From the NCBI GenBank assembly GCA_903847095.1, contig CAINCQ010000024.1, positions 80,628 to 126,617 on the forward strand: a DNA stretch of 45,990 nucleotides, written 5' to 3'. The position numbers and the translations under genes were made by a program. This document shows, piece after piece, positions 7,390 to 14,477 of this stretch (position 1 is the stretch's first letter; every line of letters starts with the position of its first letter). The DNA comes from an uncultured bacterium. Its GTDB lineage: Bacteria > Patescibacteriota > Minisyncoccia > Minisyncoccales > UBA5738. The notes under the pieces were generated by a model that did no database searches, was not told where the DNA came from, and was given only the letters and a program-made list of their open reading frames with translations.

Positions 7390-7809
7390 TCAGGTTTCTT
7401 TTAAATGGGTTATGGCGTAGCGTAACACTTCTTGAATATGGCCGTAGTCGCCGTCGATGGGATCTTTGTCTGTTCCCAAGTAGATCAGAACTTTACTGTG
7501 TTGCAACTTGAATCTTATTTGGCCGTACGATTCGACCAGGGTTTTCATATGTTCCAAGCTGTGCCGGTTATGGAAAGTGATGGCTTCGCGGTACCAGGCC
7601 GGTTGTCCGGCGGTAAAAACCCGGGTTAGAGCTTCTTCTATCGTGTGGCCTGGCGCGGATTCGACTGGTCCTCCGTTCGCGTAGAGGATAGAAGCTTGGT
7701 AAAAATTTCCACGTTGGCCGATGATCATCTCTCTTTCCGCCTTTTCGTTCAAGGTATGCCTGATGGCTTCGGTGTATTCTATGCCTTGTTTATCTTTTGA
7801 AAGATCCAT
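7390..7809 (-). CDS. Hypothetical protein (139 residues)
   Basis: It has a consensus promoter (7838-7866), an AGGAGG Shine-Dalgarno site six bases before ATG 7809 and a terminator, so it is a genuine gene. The protein is soluble and mixed alpha/beta. Recognisable pieces are IIGQRGNFYQASILYANGG, a stretch with FHNRHSLEHMKTLVE, and IRFKLQHSKVLIYLG near the end. No known family or catalytic motif could be identified. It shares orientation with the neighbouring minus-strand gene but each has its own promoter. Confidence 0.7.
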   Translation of the reverse strand: MDLSKDKQGIEYTEAIRHTLNEKAEREMIIGQRGNFYQASILYANGGPVESAPGHTIEEALTRVFTAGQPAWYREAITFHNRHSLEHMKTLVESYGQIRFKLQHSKVLIYLGTDKDPIDGDYGHIQEVLRYAITHLKET

Positions 7810-7837
7810 TTTCTTCCTCCTCGAATTTGTTTAGTAA

Positions 7838-7866
7838 AATCTAATCGGTTTCGCGGTTAATGTCAA
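7838..7866 (-). promoter_or_regulatory. Promoter (minus strand)
   Basis: On the minus strand: TTGACA (7866-7861), a 17-base spacer, TAGATT (7843-7838), giving a leader of about 20 bases. Confidence 0.65.
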
Positions 7867-7893
7867 CGGCTATATTTCCTTATCATAAAAAAG

Positions 7894-7899
7894 TATAAT
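7894..7899 (+). promoter_or_regulatory. -10 box for a leaderless Nudix mRNA
   Basis: A perfect TATAAT ends six bases before ATG 7906, so the predicted first transcribed base is the start codon. No convincing -35 box and no Shine-Dalgarno site. Confidence 0.45.
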
Positions 7900-7905
7900 G
7901 AAAAA

Positions 7906-8340
7906 ATGAAATTTATGGAAAAAAAAGTTAAAGTCGGCGTAGGGGTGTTGGTCCGCGATAAAAAGGGGAAGGTGATCTTGATCAAAAGGACCGGTTCCCA
8001 CGGGGAGGGGACTTGGGCTCCTCCGGGCGGCCATATCGATTTTGGTGAAACGGCGGTTGAAGCCGGGCGCCGGGAAGTGGAAGAAGAAACCGGTATTATT
8101 ACGGGCGATCCGAAAGTGCTTGGATTTACCGAAGATTTTTTTGAGAAAGAAGGCAAACACTATATTACGGTATGGCTTCAAAGCGATTGGCTGTCGGGAG
8201 AACTCAAAAAAAGCGATCGCGAATTCACCGAAATAGGACTATTTGGCATGGAAGATCTGCCTAACCCTTTGTTTTTGACTTTTAAGAATTTTATCGACGG
8301 AAAGCTGCTGCCCCGGCCGCAGGACTTCACAAAGGCGTAA
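7906..8340 (+). CDS. Nudix hydrolase, MutT/NUDT15-like
   Basis: 144 residues. The Nudix box is complete: G-x5-E-x7-REVEEETGI at about residues 45-67. GVGVLVRDKKGKVILIKR and TWAPPGGHIDFGET before it, and FTEDFFEKEGKHYITVW after it, resemble NUDT15/MutT-type nucleoside-triphosphate pyrophosphatases, which remove damaged nucleotides, but the true substrate is unknown. It is clearly paralogous to the gene at 11514, including the shared ending around DGKL. ATG 7906 is preferred because of the TATAAT immediately upstream; ATG 7915 is an alternative. tRNA-Phe follows 34 bases later. Confidence 0.9.
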   Translation: MKFMEKKVKVGVGVLVRDKKGKVILIKRTGSHGEGTWAPPGGHIDFGETAVEAGRREVEEETGIITGDPKVLGFTEDFFEKEGKHYITVWLQSDWLSGELKKSDREFTEIGLFGMEDLPNPLFLTFKNFIDGKLLPRPQDFTKA

Positions 8341-8354
8341 ATTTCTGTTATAAA
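8326..8354 (+). promoter_or_regulatory. Promoter for tRNA-Phe inside the Nudix gene end
   Basis: TTCACA (8326-8331), a 17-base spacer and TATAAA (8349-8354). The start would be near 8361. Confidence 0.5.
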
Positions 8355-8374
8355 TGATGTGTTCGGCTAGCTTT

Positions 8375-8447
8375 GCCGAGGTAGCCAAGTCGGTCACGGC
8401 GGATGACTGAAAATCATCAGATCTCGGTTCGATCCCGGGCCTCGGCA
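8375..8447 (+). tRNA. tRNA-Phe (anticodon GAA)
   Basis: Acceptor GCCGAGG (8375-8381) pairs fully with CCTCGGC (8440-8446). The anticodon stem is 8402-8406/8414-8418, and loop CTGAAAA gives GAA at 8409-8411. The T arm has a TTCGATC loop with a five-pair stem including one G-U. The discriminator is A8447 and CCA is not encoded. Confidence 0.96.
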
Positions 8448-8466
8448 CAATGTAGAAGAATTTCAA

Positions 8467-8501
8467 ACAAAAGCTTCACTTTTTAGTGAAGCTTTTGTGT
8501 T
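8467..8501 (+). terminator. Strong hairpin terminator after tRNA-Phe
   Basis: Perfect 14-base arms (8467-8480 and 8485-8498) around a TTTT loop. The arm itself supplies the T-rich end. Confidence 0.8.
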
Positions 8502-8516
8502 TGCCCCAAAACCTCT

Positions 8517-8552
8517 TTCAAAAAAATAAAACAGGGAAGATCATTCCCTGTA
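8517..8552 (-). terminator. Rho-independent terminator (minus strand)
   Basis: ACAGGGAA (8531-8538) and TTCCCTGT (8544-8551). On the minus strand a T-rich tract follows. It ends the 8575-9573 gene. Confidence 0.85.
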
Positions 8553-8574
8553 TCGCGTAGTTTCGAGTTTCGGC

Positions 8575-9573
8575 TTACTGGGTGCTAAGCCGGCATTGCA
8601 GTTCTTTCCGGGCTTCGAAACTTAGCCCGTCGCAAAGATTAATCACTATTTTTTTCCAGTAACTCCTGTCTTTGATATTGCCTAAGCGCGGACCGGAGGC
8701 AACGATCGCTTTATCCGGTGAAATAGCCTGAAGGGGAAGAGTTTTGTCTGCCGCATCAATAGTTAGCGACCAACCTTCTTCCCTCATCCTTTGCGCCAGT
8801 CGGGAAATGATGGTTTCGGCATTGCTACCGGCCAGCTTTCTGGTGTAGGCAGGCAAGAGCTTATCCTTCCAGCTGCTGTCCCCGACAGCTTCGTCCGACA
8901 GCAACATATTCAGTTGAATAAAGTGTTTGCCTTCGCCGCCGGACGGATCCGGATCCAGACGGTTAGCCTGGAGACGTAAAGCCGCGTTCACCATATTCTT
9001 AACCGAGAAGATGGCCTTTTGCCGCTCATCGGGGAAATACGGTATGTCCGAATCCTCGGCTGGCAAAAAGATTTCCCAGCCCCGAACCAGCATATTGCTG
9101 CCTACGGCGATAATTGCCGAATCCGTACCGCATCGGGTTTTAATAGTCTGAAATGCGGAATGGGCCGTCATTTCTCGCCTATTTAAGTTGGTCGGGATTT
9201 TTTCTATCTTGGTGTGTGCCGGGACTATAATGATTTCCATCGGGTTGGGCAGGGCCCGGAACGCGTACGGTTTTGCCTGGAATGGAAAATTCGTGATTCC
9301 CACCACATATTCGCGATGGGATTTTCCTCCTTCCACCTTTACAAATCCATTTACTTCGGTTCCGTGTCCTTTGATTGGAATGATCAGAGGAAGAACAAGG
9401 CTTTTTTCTAACAGTTCGGGCAGATATTTAGCCTCGTTCTCGTTGTTGCAACGTACTACCAATCCTACACCCGGAACCCGGGAAACGTTAACGGTGTATG
9501 TGGTCAGATCCGTACTATTGGTATCAACGAAAATAGCCGTTGATGGCCGCTGGTTACTTAAACTTCTATTCAT
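8575..9573 (-). CDS. Hypothetical protein (332 residues), accessory region
   Basis: A GAGGAG Shine-Dalgarno site sits nine bases before ATG 9573 and a terminator follows, so the gene looks intact. The product is a soluble protein without signal peptide or TM segment. The N-terminal half is beta-rich (AIFVDTNSTDLTTYTVNV, then VGLVVRCNNENEAKYLPELLE). The middle contains MEIIIVPAHTKIEKIPTNLNRREMT at the junction of two domains, and the C-terminal half is more helical (IISRLAQRMREEGWSL, then KKIVINLCDG). No known family was recognised. It is preceded by an unusual 811-base non-coding region with repeats and is the largest gene of the 7-11 kb accessory stretch. Confidence 0.65.
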   Translation of the reverse strand: MNRSLSNQRPSTAIFVDTNSTDLTTYTVNVSRVPGVGLVVRCNNENEAKYLPELLEKSLVLPLIIPIKGHGTEVNGFVKVEGGKSHREYVVGITNFPFQAKPYAFRALPNPMEIIIVPAHTKIEKIPTNLNRREMTAHSAFQTIKTRCGTDSAIIAVGSNMLVRGWEIFLPAEDSDIPYFPDERQKAIFSVKNMVNAALRLQANRLDPDPSGGEGKHFIQLNMLLSDEAVGDSSWKDKLLPAYTRKLAGSNAETIISRLAQRMREEGWSLTIDAADKTLPLQAISPDKAIVASGPRLGNIKDRSYWKKIVINLCDGLSFEARKELQCRLSTQ

Positions 9574-9716
9574 TATCTATCTCCTCTAGTATCTTACTAT
9601 TGTCCATTTTTCGGCGTTATTGGCCGAAAGCCAAGTTTTGGCGCGCGGTTTTCCAGCATAAAACTGAAAGACCCGGCGCCAAAACCCGGCAGATATCATT
9701 CAATTGTCAAAAGAAC

Positions 9717-9769
9717 TTTCCTCTGATTCAGGCCAAGATCTTGCGATCATGGGCTGAATAAAGGAGGAG
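9717..9769 (+). repeat. Repeat module B, copy 1
   Basis: Diverged copy of 10275-10327. Shared pieces include TTCAGGC and GATCATGG, flanked by purine-rich AAAGGAGGAG / AAAGGAAGAG. Each copy can fold into a GATC-based hairpin; in copy 1 the minus-strand loop is GCAA. Confidence 0.5.
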
Positions 9770-9847
9770 AATCGGTTGACTTAAATACCTGATAAAATTA
9801 TTTTTTTCTAACTCCTTGCTGCCTACCGGCAGCTGTATAGAAATCCG

Positions 9848-9908
9848 CTTAACCGGCGGTTCGGGTGGTCGCGCAGACGGCCAGCCAAATCGCCAGTCAA
9901 GATTTTCT
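9848..9908 (+). repeat. Repeat module A, copy 1
   Basis: 61 bases. Bases 9863-9908 match 10216-10261 at 45 of 46 positions (only 9869/10222 differ), and CTTAACYGG precedes both copies at the same distance. The core contains a short inverted repeat (TGGCCG/CGGCCA in copy 2). Confidence 0.85.
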
Positions 9909-10200
9909 CATTTAAATTATTAAAATTCTTTGTATTGCTCGTTATTTAACATTTAATAACTATTAGCACATTCGCGCGAATGTGCGAATGGGTTAGATCG
10001 TTGTTTTTAGATGATTCCTTTTTTTTAATCTGCCGGCGCCAAGTCGCGAACCAGTTTTTGAATATCAAACAAAGAATCAGCGTTTAGAGGAGAGAGATTT
10101 ATATCCCTTTTCCGTAAACACGGAATTTGGAAAATTTCTCACGCAGTTTCCCGATCTGAAGTTCATCGGACTGGTTGGCGGCTTGGCGCCGGCCAAGCAT

Positions 10201-10261
10201 CTTAACTGGTAATCAGGGTGGCCGCGCAGACGGCCAGCCAAATCGCCAGTCAAGATTTTCT
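10201..10261 (+). repeat. Repeat module A, copy 2
   Basis: Direct repeat of 9848-9908, 353 bases downstream. Module B copy 2 follows 13 bases later. Confidence 0.85.
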
Positions 10262-10274
10262 AAAATTGTTAAAG

Positions 10275-10327
10275 CTTTCTGCTTCAGGCTACGATCAAGT
10301 GATCATGGCCTCAAGTGAAAGGAAGAG
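10275..10327 (+). repeat. Repeat module B, copy 2
   Basis: Diverged copy of 9717-9769, same orientation. On the minus strand it folds as a hairpin of about ten pairs with one mismatch around ACTT. Confidence 0.5.
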
Positions 10328-10384
10328 TTTGGTTGCGGTATCTTCCATTTTTTTACCGCGAGAGGAGGTGACTCTCTGAACGAT

Positions 10385-10822
10385 TCAAGCGTTGGCAAGG
10401 GCTTGAATTAGTGGACCATTGGCCCACAAGGCGTGGCTCGTGCTTGTTTTGTAGTTTCTTATTCCCGGAGCTAGTAGAACTTTTTCCGGAAGCCCCATTT
10501 TTTTAAGATTCGTGTAGGCTCCTGGGTTTCTTCTGTCCATTTCATCGGCCACTCTGACCGCTTCATCAATGGAGAGCTCACGCAATTCTATGTCGGAAGT
10601 GGAAAGTAAAACGTTTCCTTTCCAAGCCACGAGGTGGCAATACGTGATACTTGTGTCGCTACCCCTTCCGCAAACGTTGTTCCATAAATTCAACATCCGA
10701 AGCTGTCCCTTAGCTTCTTCTCTGTATAGAAGGTGATTAGACTCTCTTTCTGAAAGGATTCCAAAATACCATCTCTTATCCATTCCATTAAGCTTTTTGG
10801 CTAATGCCGAATTATCTTTCAT
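10385..10822 (-). CDS. Hypothetical protein (145 residues)
   Basis: A GGAGG Shine-Dalgarno site lies seven bases before ATG 10822. The product is a soluble alpha/beta protein with no recognised family; noticeable segments are MDKRWYFGILSERESNHLLYREEA, split across residues 14-37, the central ITYCHLVAWKGNVLLSTSDIELRELSIDEA and a basic C-terminus with LLAPGIRNYKTSTSH. It is transcribed from a consensus promoter about 540 bases upstream, so its mRNA carries a very long structured leader. No clear terminator follows. Confidence 0.65.
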   Translation of the reverse strand: MKDNSALAKKLNGMDKRWYFGILSERESNHLLYREEAKGQLRMLNLWNNVCGRGSDTSITYCHLVAWKGNVLLSTSDIELRELSIDEAVRVADEMDRRNPGAYTNLKKMGLPEKVLLAPGIRNYKTSTSHALWANGPLIQALANA

Positions 10823-10871
10823 ATTTCAATCCTCCGTTGAATTTTGATCTTTTTGCGCCAATATGTCTTGA

Positions 10872-10943
10872 GCGGCGGTTTGGGGGAGTCCTTCGATAAT
10901 TTATTATTAAGGACTGCCTCCCAAACCGACGCCCAAATTTTTT
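10872..10943 (+). terminator. Long bulged hairpin; terminator-like when read on plus strand
   Basis: Arms 10872-10892 and 10909-10932 pair over about 20 bases with small bulges. On the plus strand six T residues follow (10938-10943). No plus-strand gene ends here, so it may instead serve as leader structure for the minus-strand gene. Confidence 0.5.
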
Positions 10944-11196
10944 GAAGAACCGTTTACTTATAGGCTCACTTAATCATTTAACTCCCAACTCATTAACTAT
11001 TTTTCATCTTGGGAGGATGATGGGGATGAGTGCGGGTAGGGTATTGGACAATTATGGATAAATTTTCCTCACCGTTCCCAAGAAACATTTTGGCGAAACC
11101 GGGTTTGGGATAGCCCCGAAGTCCAGTTTCAGGTTTCTTTTACTCTCTCCTCTCCATCATTCTCCCAGGCTGATCGGCTTATTTCCTTCACGAATA

Positions 11197-11244
11197 AAGG
11201 CGGTCGAGACTGTTCTTCCATAGAAGAGATTTCTCGACCGCCTT
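11197..11244 (-). other. 13-pair hairpin in the leader
   Basis: AAGGCGGTCGAGA (11197-11209) pairs perfectly with TCTCGACCGCCTT (11232-11244). Inside, TCTTC/GAAGA forms a second stem with a four-base loop. Confidence 0.7.
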
Positions 11245-11363
11245 CGTAAAAAATACGCGTTTTTGGCGATCTGTTCCTTAAACTTTAATGGTCCAAGGGG
11301 TACTCTCTCCTCTAAAGAAAGTAATGGAATTTATTGGGTACTTATGTTTACTCTTACGCCTAT

Positions 11364-11392
11364 ATAATAGCACATATCTAATATTTTGTCAA
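11364..11392 (-). promoter_or_regulatory. Consensus promoter (minus strand)
   Basis: On the minus strand: TTGACA (11392-11387), a 17-base spacer, TATTAT (11369-11364). Confidence 0.7.
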
Positions 11393-11513
11393 TAGATAGA
11401 GAGGGGGTACAATCTATTCGTTAAGCCTTGGAGTCCAAGTAAGTTTCTTGACAGAGAACGAGCCGTATTTTAAGATATAAACCTATCTAAATGTAGAAAA
11501 GTAAGGAGTGGAA

Positions 11514-11966
11514 ATGTCAGAAGAAGGAATTGGCCAAGAGGCAAAAAATGTTGATGAACGGAGCAAAAAATCGGTTGGCGTCGGCGTGTGTGTTTTAATT
11601 GAAAAAGACGGTCGCGTCGCTTTGATTAAAAGGAAAGGACCTCACGGCGCGGGTACTTGGGCAACGCCTGGCGGGCATATGGATTTTGGTGAAACGATCT
11701 TCGGCGCGGCGGGCCGGGAAGTAGATGAGGAAGTTGGTCTAAAGATAGCCGGGCTTTTGATAATGGGTTTAACCGAAGACTTCTTCGAATCCGAGGACAG
11801 GCATTATCTAACCATCTGGTTTCAAGCCAAATGGATCTCCGGGGAACTTCCGGAAAGCGGGGAAGAGTTTTCCCAGTCCGGCTGGTTCGATCTGAGAGAT
11901 TTGCCCGAGCCATTATTTCTGCCGTTGCAAAAGCTTAAGGATGGGAAGCTGATTCAGAGTCTATGA
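11514..11966 (+). CDS. Nudix hydrolase, paralog of the 7906 gene
   Basis: 150 residues from ATG 11514, which has AAGGAG five bases upstream; the in-frame GTG at 11508 overlaps that site. The Nudix box is G-x5-E-x7-REVDEEVGL at about residues 58-80. It shares SVGVGVCVLIEKDGRVALIKR, TWATPGGHMDFGET, GLTEDFFESEDRHYLTIW and a final DGKL with the 7906 product, but has an extra acidic N-terminus of about 20 residues. Unlike that paralog it uses a Shine-Dalgarno site. It probably hydrolyses a (modified) nucleoside triphosphate; the substrate is unknown. Confidence 0.9.
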   Translation: MSEEGIGQEAKNVDERSKKSVGVGVCVLIEKDGRVALIKRKGPHGAGTWATPGGHMDFGETIFGAAGREVDEEVGLKIAGLLIMGLTEDFFESEDRHYLTIWFQAKWISGELPESGEEFSQSGWFDLRDLPEPLFLPLQKLKDGKLIQSL

Positions 11967-12006
11967 AGCGGCCGTAAGTAAGCGGAGCCTAAGGGTTCTC
12001 GCAAAC

Positions 12007-12031
12007 AAAGAGCTTTGAGGCTCTTTTTTTT
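12007..12031 (+). terminator. Rho-independent terminator
   Basis: AAAGAGC (12007-12013) and GCTCTTT (12020-12026) with a continuing T run. Confidence 0.85.
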
Positions 12032-12034
12032 CGC

Positions 12035-12061
12035 GAAAAAACCGCGATTGATTCGCGGTTT
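12035..12061 (-). terminator. Rho-independent terminator (minus strand)
   Basis: AACCGCGA (12040-12047) and TCGCGGTT (12053-12060), followed on the minus strand by a T run. It overlaps the 3' end of the CoaD-HD gene. Confidence 0.85.
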
Positions 12062-13199
12062 AAATATTGTTGTTCAGGTTTGAGATTTCTTGTAAAATAT
12101 TCTTCGTGGCTTCCGCTTCGTAACTGTCGCGGAAGTGTTGCTTCATGAATATATTACCAAGGTGCTTGGATTTGAGGATGGAGAACAATACTTCCTTTCT
12201 TCCTTGGCAGTATGTTTCATCTTCCACGTAATCATATTCCTCTCTTATGCCTTGCGCGTAACGGTTATAAACTTCGGGAGGCTGGCCCAAAATCGAAAAA
12301 TCAATGTCACGGAGCAGCCAAGTATCGGATGTCCAGTCAGCGCCGTTCATGGTGGCGTTTTCGATAAGATCGGCGACCTTTTCGCCGAAATCGTCTTCGA
12401 GCCCCATTTTCCGGGCGGCCGCTTTCGCGAATTTAGCGCTGCGCGCTTCATTATCGTTTCGCTTCGGGTCATACTCGATGTCGTGATACCAAAGGGCCAT
12501 TTCCACGGCGAGCGGATCATCAGCCAGATTTCTGACCTGGTCGAATTGGCGCAGGGCCAGGACGATATGGAAGAGCAGATTATGGTAAGCCCGGTGGTCT
12601 TGGCCGTAGCGGGAGGTAATATTGTTCCACATTACTTTTTCATCGTCTTGGGCATCGATCTCGTTCCAGAACCGGTGCCAGTGCTGGCGGGCGTAGTGCC
12701 AGTCGATGAGGTTGGCAAGTACTACCGGATGGACGTAATGCGCCACGATTTCTTCCCAGCCTTCGAATCCGACCAGGCTTAATACCATGCTGGAACTGAT
12801 CTCGAATTTGTCAGCATCGGGAATGAAATAATCGGCGTCGATATTAGGAGCGATAACTTTGTTTACGCTTCGAGCTACTTGTTCTTCCGATAAGTCTTTG
12901 TAGTCGCGAAGGCCGCGAAAAACATGGGTGGCGCCAATCTCGCTGGCGTAGCGGACCAGGTATTTGTTTTTCATGACCTGGACTTCGGCATTGGGAATGT
13001 CGGAAACGATTGTCGTGATCATTTCAAATATTGTCCTGTTCGAAAAGATCGGGGTTTTTCCGGGGTTGTTTGCGATAACTATGACCAGTTTTTCGGCCGA
13101 ACGGGCGGCTTTCCTCCACATATCATCATGTCCGTTGGTTGGCAGTCCGAAAGCGCCGCCGCTGATGATGGTTTTAATAGGTCCCGTGTGACGTTGCAT
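12060..13199 (-). CDS. Fusion: CoaD-like adenylyltransferase + HD phosphohydrolase (COG4339-like)
   Basis: 379 residues. Residues 1-165 follow phosphopantetheine adenylyltransferase from end to end: GGAFGLPTNGHDD with the nucleotide-binding TNGH at 21-24, NNPGKTPIFS, RGLRDYKDL (95-103, the CoaD RGLR motif) and FEISSSMV with ISSS at 134-137. Residues about 170-379 match the predicted metal-dependent HD phosphohydrolases of COG4339: W(N/E)NITSRYGQDHRAYHNLLFHI, then ALWYHDIEYDP with HD at 239-240, then NDNEARSA. CoaD makes dephospho-CoA from phosphopantetheine and ATP; the HD part would cleave a phosphate ester. GGAG ten bases upstream supports ATG 13199. The fusion is continuous, with no frameshift. 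Whether it serves CoA synthesis or another nucleotidyl transfer is not decided by the sequence. Confidence 0.85.
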   Translation of the reverse strand: MQRHTGPIKTIISGGAFGLPTNGHDDMWRKAARSAEKLVIVIANNPGKTPIFSNRTIFEMITTIVSDIPNAEVQVMKNKYLVRYASEIGATHVFRGLRDYKDLSEEQVARSVNKVIAPNIDADYFIPDADKFEISSSMVLSLVGFEGWEEIVAHYVHPVVLANLIDWHYARQHWHRFWNEIDAQDDEKVMWNNITSRYGQDHRAYHNLLFHIVLALRQFDQVRNLADDPLAVEMALWYHDIEYDPKRNDNEARSAKFAKAAARKMGLEDDFGEKVADLIENATMNGADWTSDTWLLRDIDFSILGQPPEVYNRYAQGIREEYDYVEDETYCQGRKEVLFSILKSKHLGNIFMKQHFRDSYEAEATKNILQEISNLNNNI

Positions 13200-13286
13200 T
13201 TTTCATCAACTCCTTTGTGAAATAACTGGCAAAACCATAACACAATAATTAGATTTATACAAGAGAGGACAGCCGAACTGAATTTG

Positions 13287-13315
13287 TTGACAAATGTAAT
13301 TATTTATAGTATTAT
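13287..13315 (+). promoter_or_regulatory. Promoter
   Basis: TTGACA (13287-13292), a 17-base spacer and TATTAT (13310-13315); TATAAT at 13313-13318 overlaps it. Confidence 0.65.
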
Positions 13316-13351
13316 AATATTGTAAAAAAATTCTTTACAAGAGGGATATAT

Positions 13352-14257
13352 GTGGCAAAAAGAAAAGTTGTGATAATTGAGTTGAACGTTCCTTCGGGAG
13401 AGATGGTATTCTCGGATGGGTTGCCGGGGTTTTTCGTACCCGGAGAATATGAAGTGAATACGGAAGCAGGTACGATTAAGAAGACCAAGGCAATGGAGCG
13501 CATCGGATGCGCTTATGGTTACGTCGGCAACAGTTGTCCGATAGTGTACCGGATAGACGGTAGGAATTTGCTGGTTGCCGCGATAATGTCGGAAAGGCGA
13601 AAAAACAAGCCCAAAAAAATCGCGCAGATCGTAACCGACCATTGGTGGTATGGATTTGCCGATGCCGTAGAATTTGAGCGGCGCACCGGGCTAAAAAGAA
13701 CCGAGTACGACCGCGTGGCGGTAAATCCCGGAGTATACCGGTTTACCCATATGCTGCCCGGAGAATCGGATGCCCGGATTTATGCCAAGATCGCTTGGGT
13801 CCGGGAACCGGACCCGGTAAAGGATTATCTGGCGGAATACAGAACAATGAACTTTACCGCCGGACAGGTGATCCGGGATATGATGCTTCGCTGGCCACGC
13901 TTGTTCGAAGGCCCAAACGCCTTGATGCGCGCGGCCACACACATCATTTGTACAATGGATGGCGGAAGGTTTTGGCATGCCAACGGTTTTCCGCAGTTTA
14001 ATCCGGATATTTTTCCGGAAATCGAGGATATGGAAATACCGGTTTTCGACCAGCCCTTTGACTGGTATCCGATGTACGAGGAATGCGCGCTGGTACGGGC
14101 CGCGAATGAGGAAATCCATTTCAATCCTTCGTTTGCCAGTCTGGCCAAGAATGTCGCGCGCTGTATAATAAAGCACGGATCGGGCAGGCATACCGGCAAT
14201 CCCAAGATCGCCCAAGAGTGTCTTGAGAAGCTGGATATCCTTTATCCCGGAATTTAA
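13352..14257 (+). CDS. Hypothetical protein (301 residues)
   Basis: A GTG start at 13352 is supported by GAGGG six bases upstream and a promoter 37 bases upstream. The product is soluble and rich in aromatic residues and Pro. Segments of note are an N-terminal strand KRKVVIIELNVPSGEMVF, a central HWWYGFADAVEFERRTGLKR, and DQPFDWYPMYEECALVRAANEE toward the C-terminus. It contains several His and Cys residues but no metal-binding spacing that I recognise. It has no signal peptide or TM segment, and its function is unknown. No clear terminator follows before the tRNA-Gly region. Confidence 0.7.
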   Translation: MAKRKVVIIELNVPSGEMVFSDGLPGFFVPGEYEVNTEAGTIKKTKAMERIGCAYGYVGNSCPIVYRIDGRNLLVAAIMSERRKNKPKKIAQIVTDHWWYGFADAVEFERRTGLKRTEYDRVAVNPGVYRFTHMLPGESDARIYAKIAWVREPDPVKDYLAEYRTMNFTAGQVIRDMMLRWPRLFEGPNALMRAATHIICTMDGGRFWHANGFPQFNPDIFPEIEDMEIPVFDQPFDWYPMYEECALVRAANEEIHFNPSFASLAKNVARCIIKHGSGRHTGNPKIAQECLEKLDILYPGI

Positions 14258-14324
14258 GGTATAAGGAAGAGGAACGTGATCATAGCCAAGCTTAATAAAG
14301 TTTGGTTTTATTTTTCAGCAATCC

Positions 14325-14352
14325 TTGACTCTAAAGTGATTTTGCGGTTAAA
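14325..14352 (+). promoter_or_regulatory. Possible promoter for tRNA-Gly
   Basis: TTGACT (14325-14330), a 16-base spacer and TTAAAT (14347-14352). The RNA would start about 115 bases before the tRNA. Confidence 0.35.
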
Positions 14353-14440
14353 TGAATTTGTTCGGAGTCTGAATATTGGAACATTCGGGATTCGGGTTTT
14401 TCCGCTGTTTGGCAAGGTTGCGGGCCGCCCTTCGGGTGAG

Positions 14441-14477
14441 CCTCGCTTAACCCCGCCATCGGCGAGGTTAAGCGGGC
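14441..14477 (+). repeat. Inverted repeat overlapping the tRNA-Gly acceptor strand
   Basis: Arms 14441-14457 and 14461-14477 pair over about 16 bases with one G-U and one mismatch around an ATC loop. The right arm includes most of the tRNA 5' acceptor strand. An alternative UUCG-loop hairpin lies just upstream (about 14419-14445). Confidence 0.7.

Larger units (their letters stand above)
9574..10384. other. 811-base non-coding region with repeats and hairpins
   Basis: No convincing frame on either strand. It contains two copies each of two repeat modules (listed separately), several GGCGCC palindromes (near 9677, 10035, 10187), a GCTGCC-TACC-GGCAGC hairpin near 9818-9834, and the short palindrome ATTCGCGCGAAT near 9970. 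A possible plus-strand promoter is TTGACT (9776) - 17 bases - TATTTT (9799). It could encode one or more structured RNAs, but the strand and ends are not clear. Confidence 0.5.
10823..11357 (-). promoter_or_regulatory. Long structured 5' leader (minus strand)
   Basis: The consensus promoter at 11364-11392 points toward the 10385-10822 gene and no other frame intervenes, so about 535 bases would be untranslated. The leader contains a 13-pair hairpin (11197-11244), a long bulged hairpin just upstream of the Shine-Dalgarno site (10872-10932) and two copies of AGAGGAGAGAGTA (minus strand; 11313-11301 and 11153-11141) that look like ribosome-binding sites without genes. It could be a cis-regulatory RNA or an independent RNA. 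Confidence 0.45.

Noticed and set aside
8375-11392. An integrated mobile element next to tRNA-Phe
   Set aside because: The setting is suggestive, but no integrase, transposase or direct copy of the tRNA 3' end was seen, so no element is annotated.
12135-12782. A 215-codon plus-strand frame
   Set aside because: It lies opposite the CoaD-HD fusion, whose motifs are clear on the minus strand.
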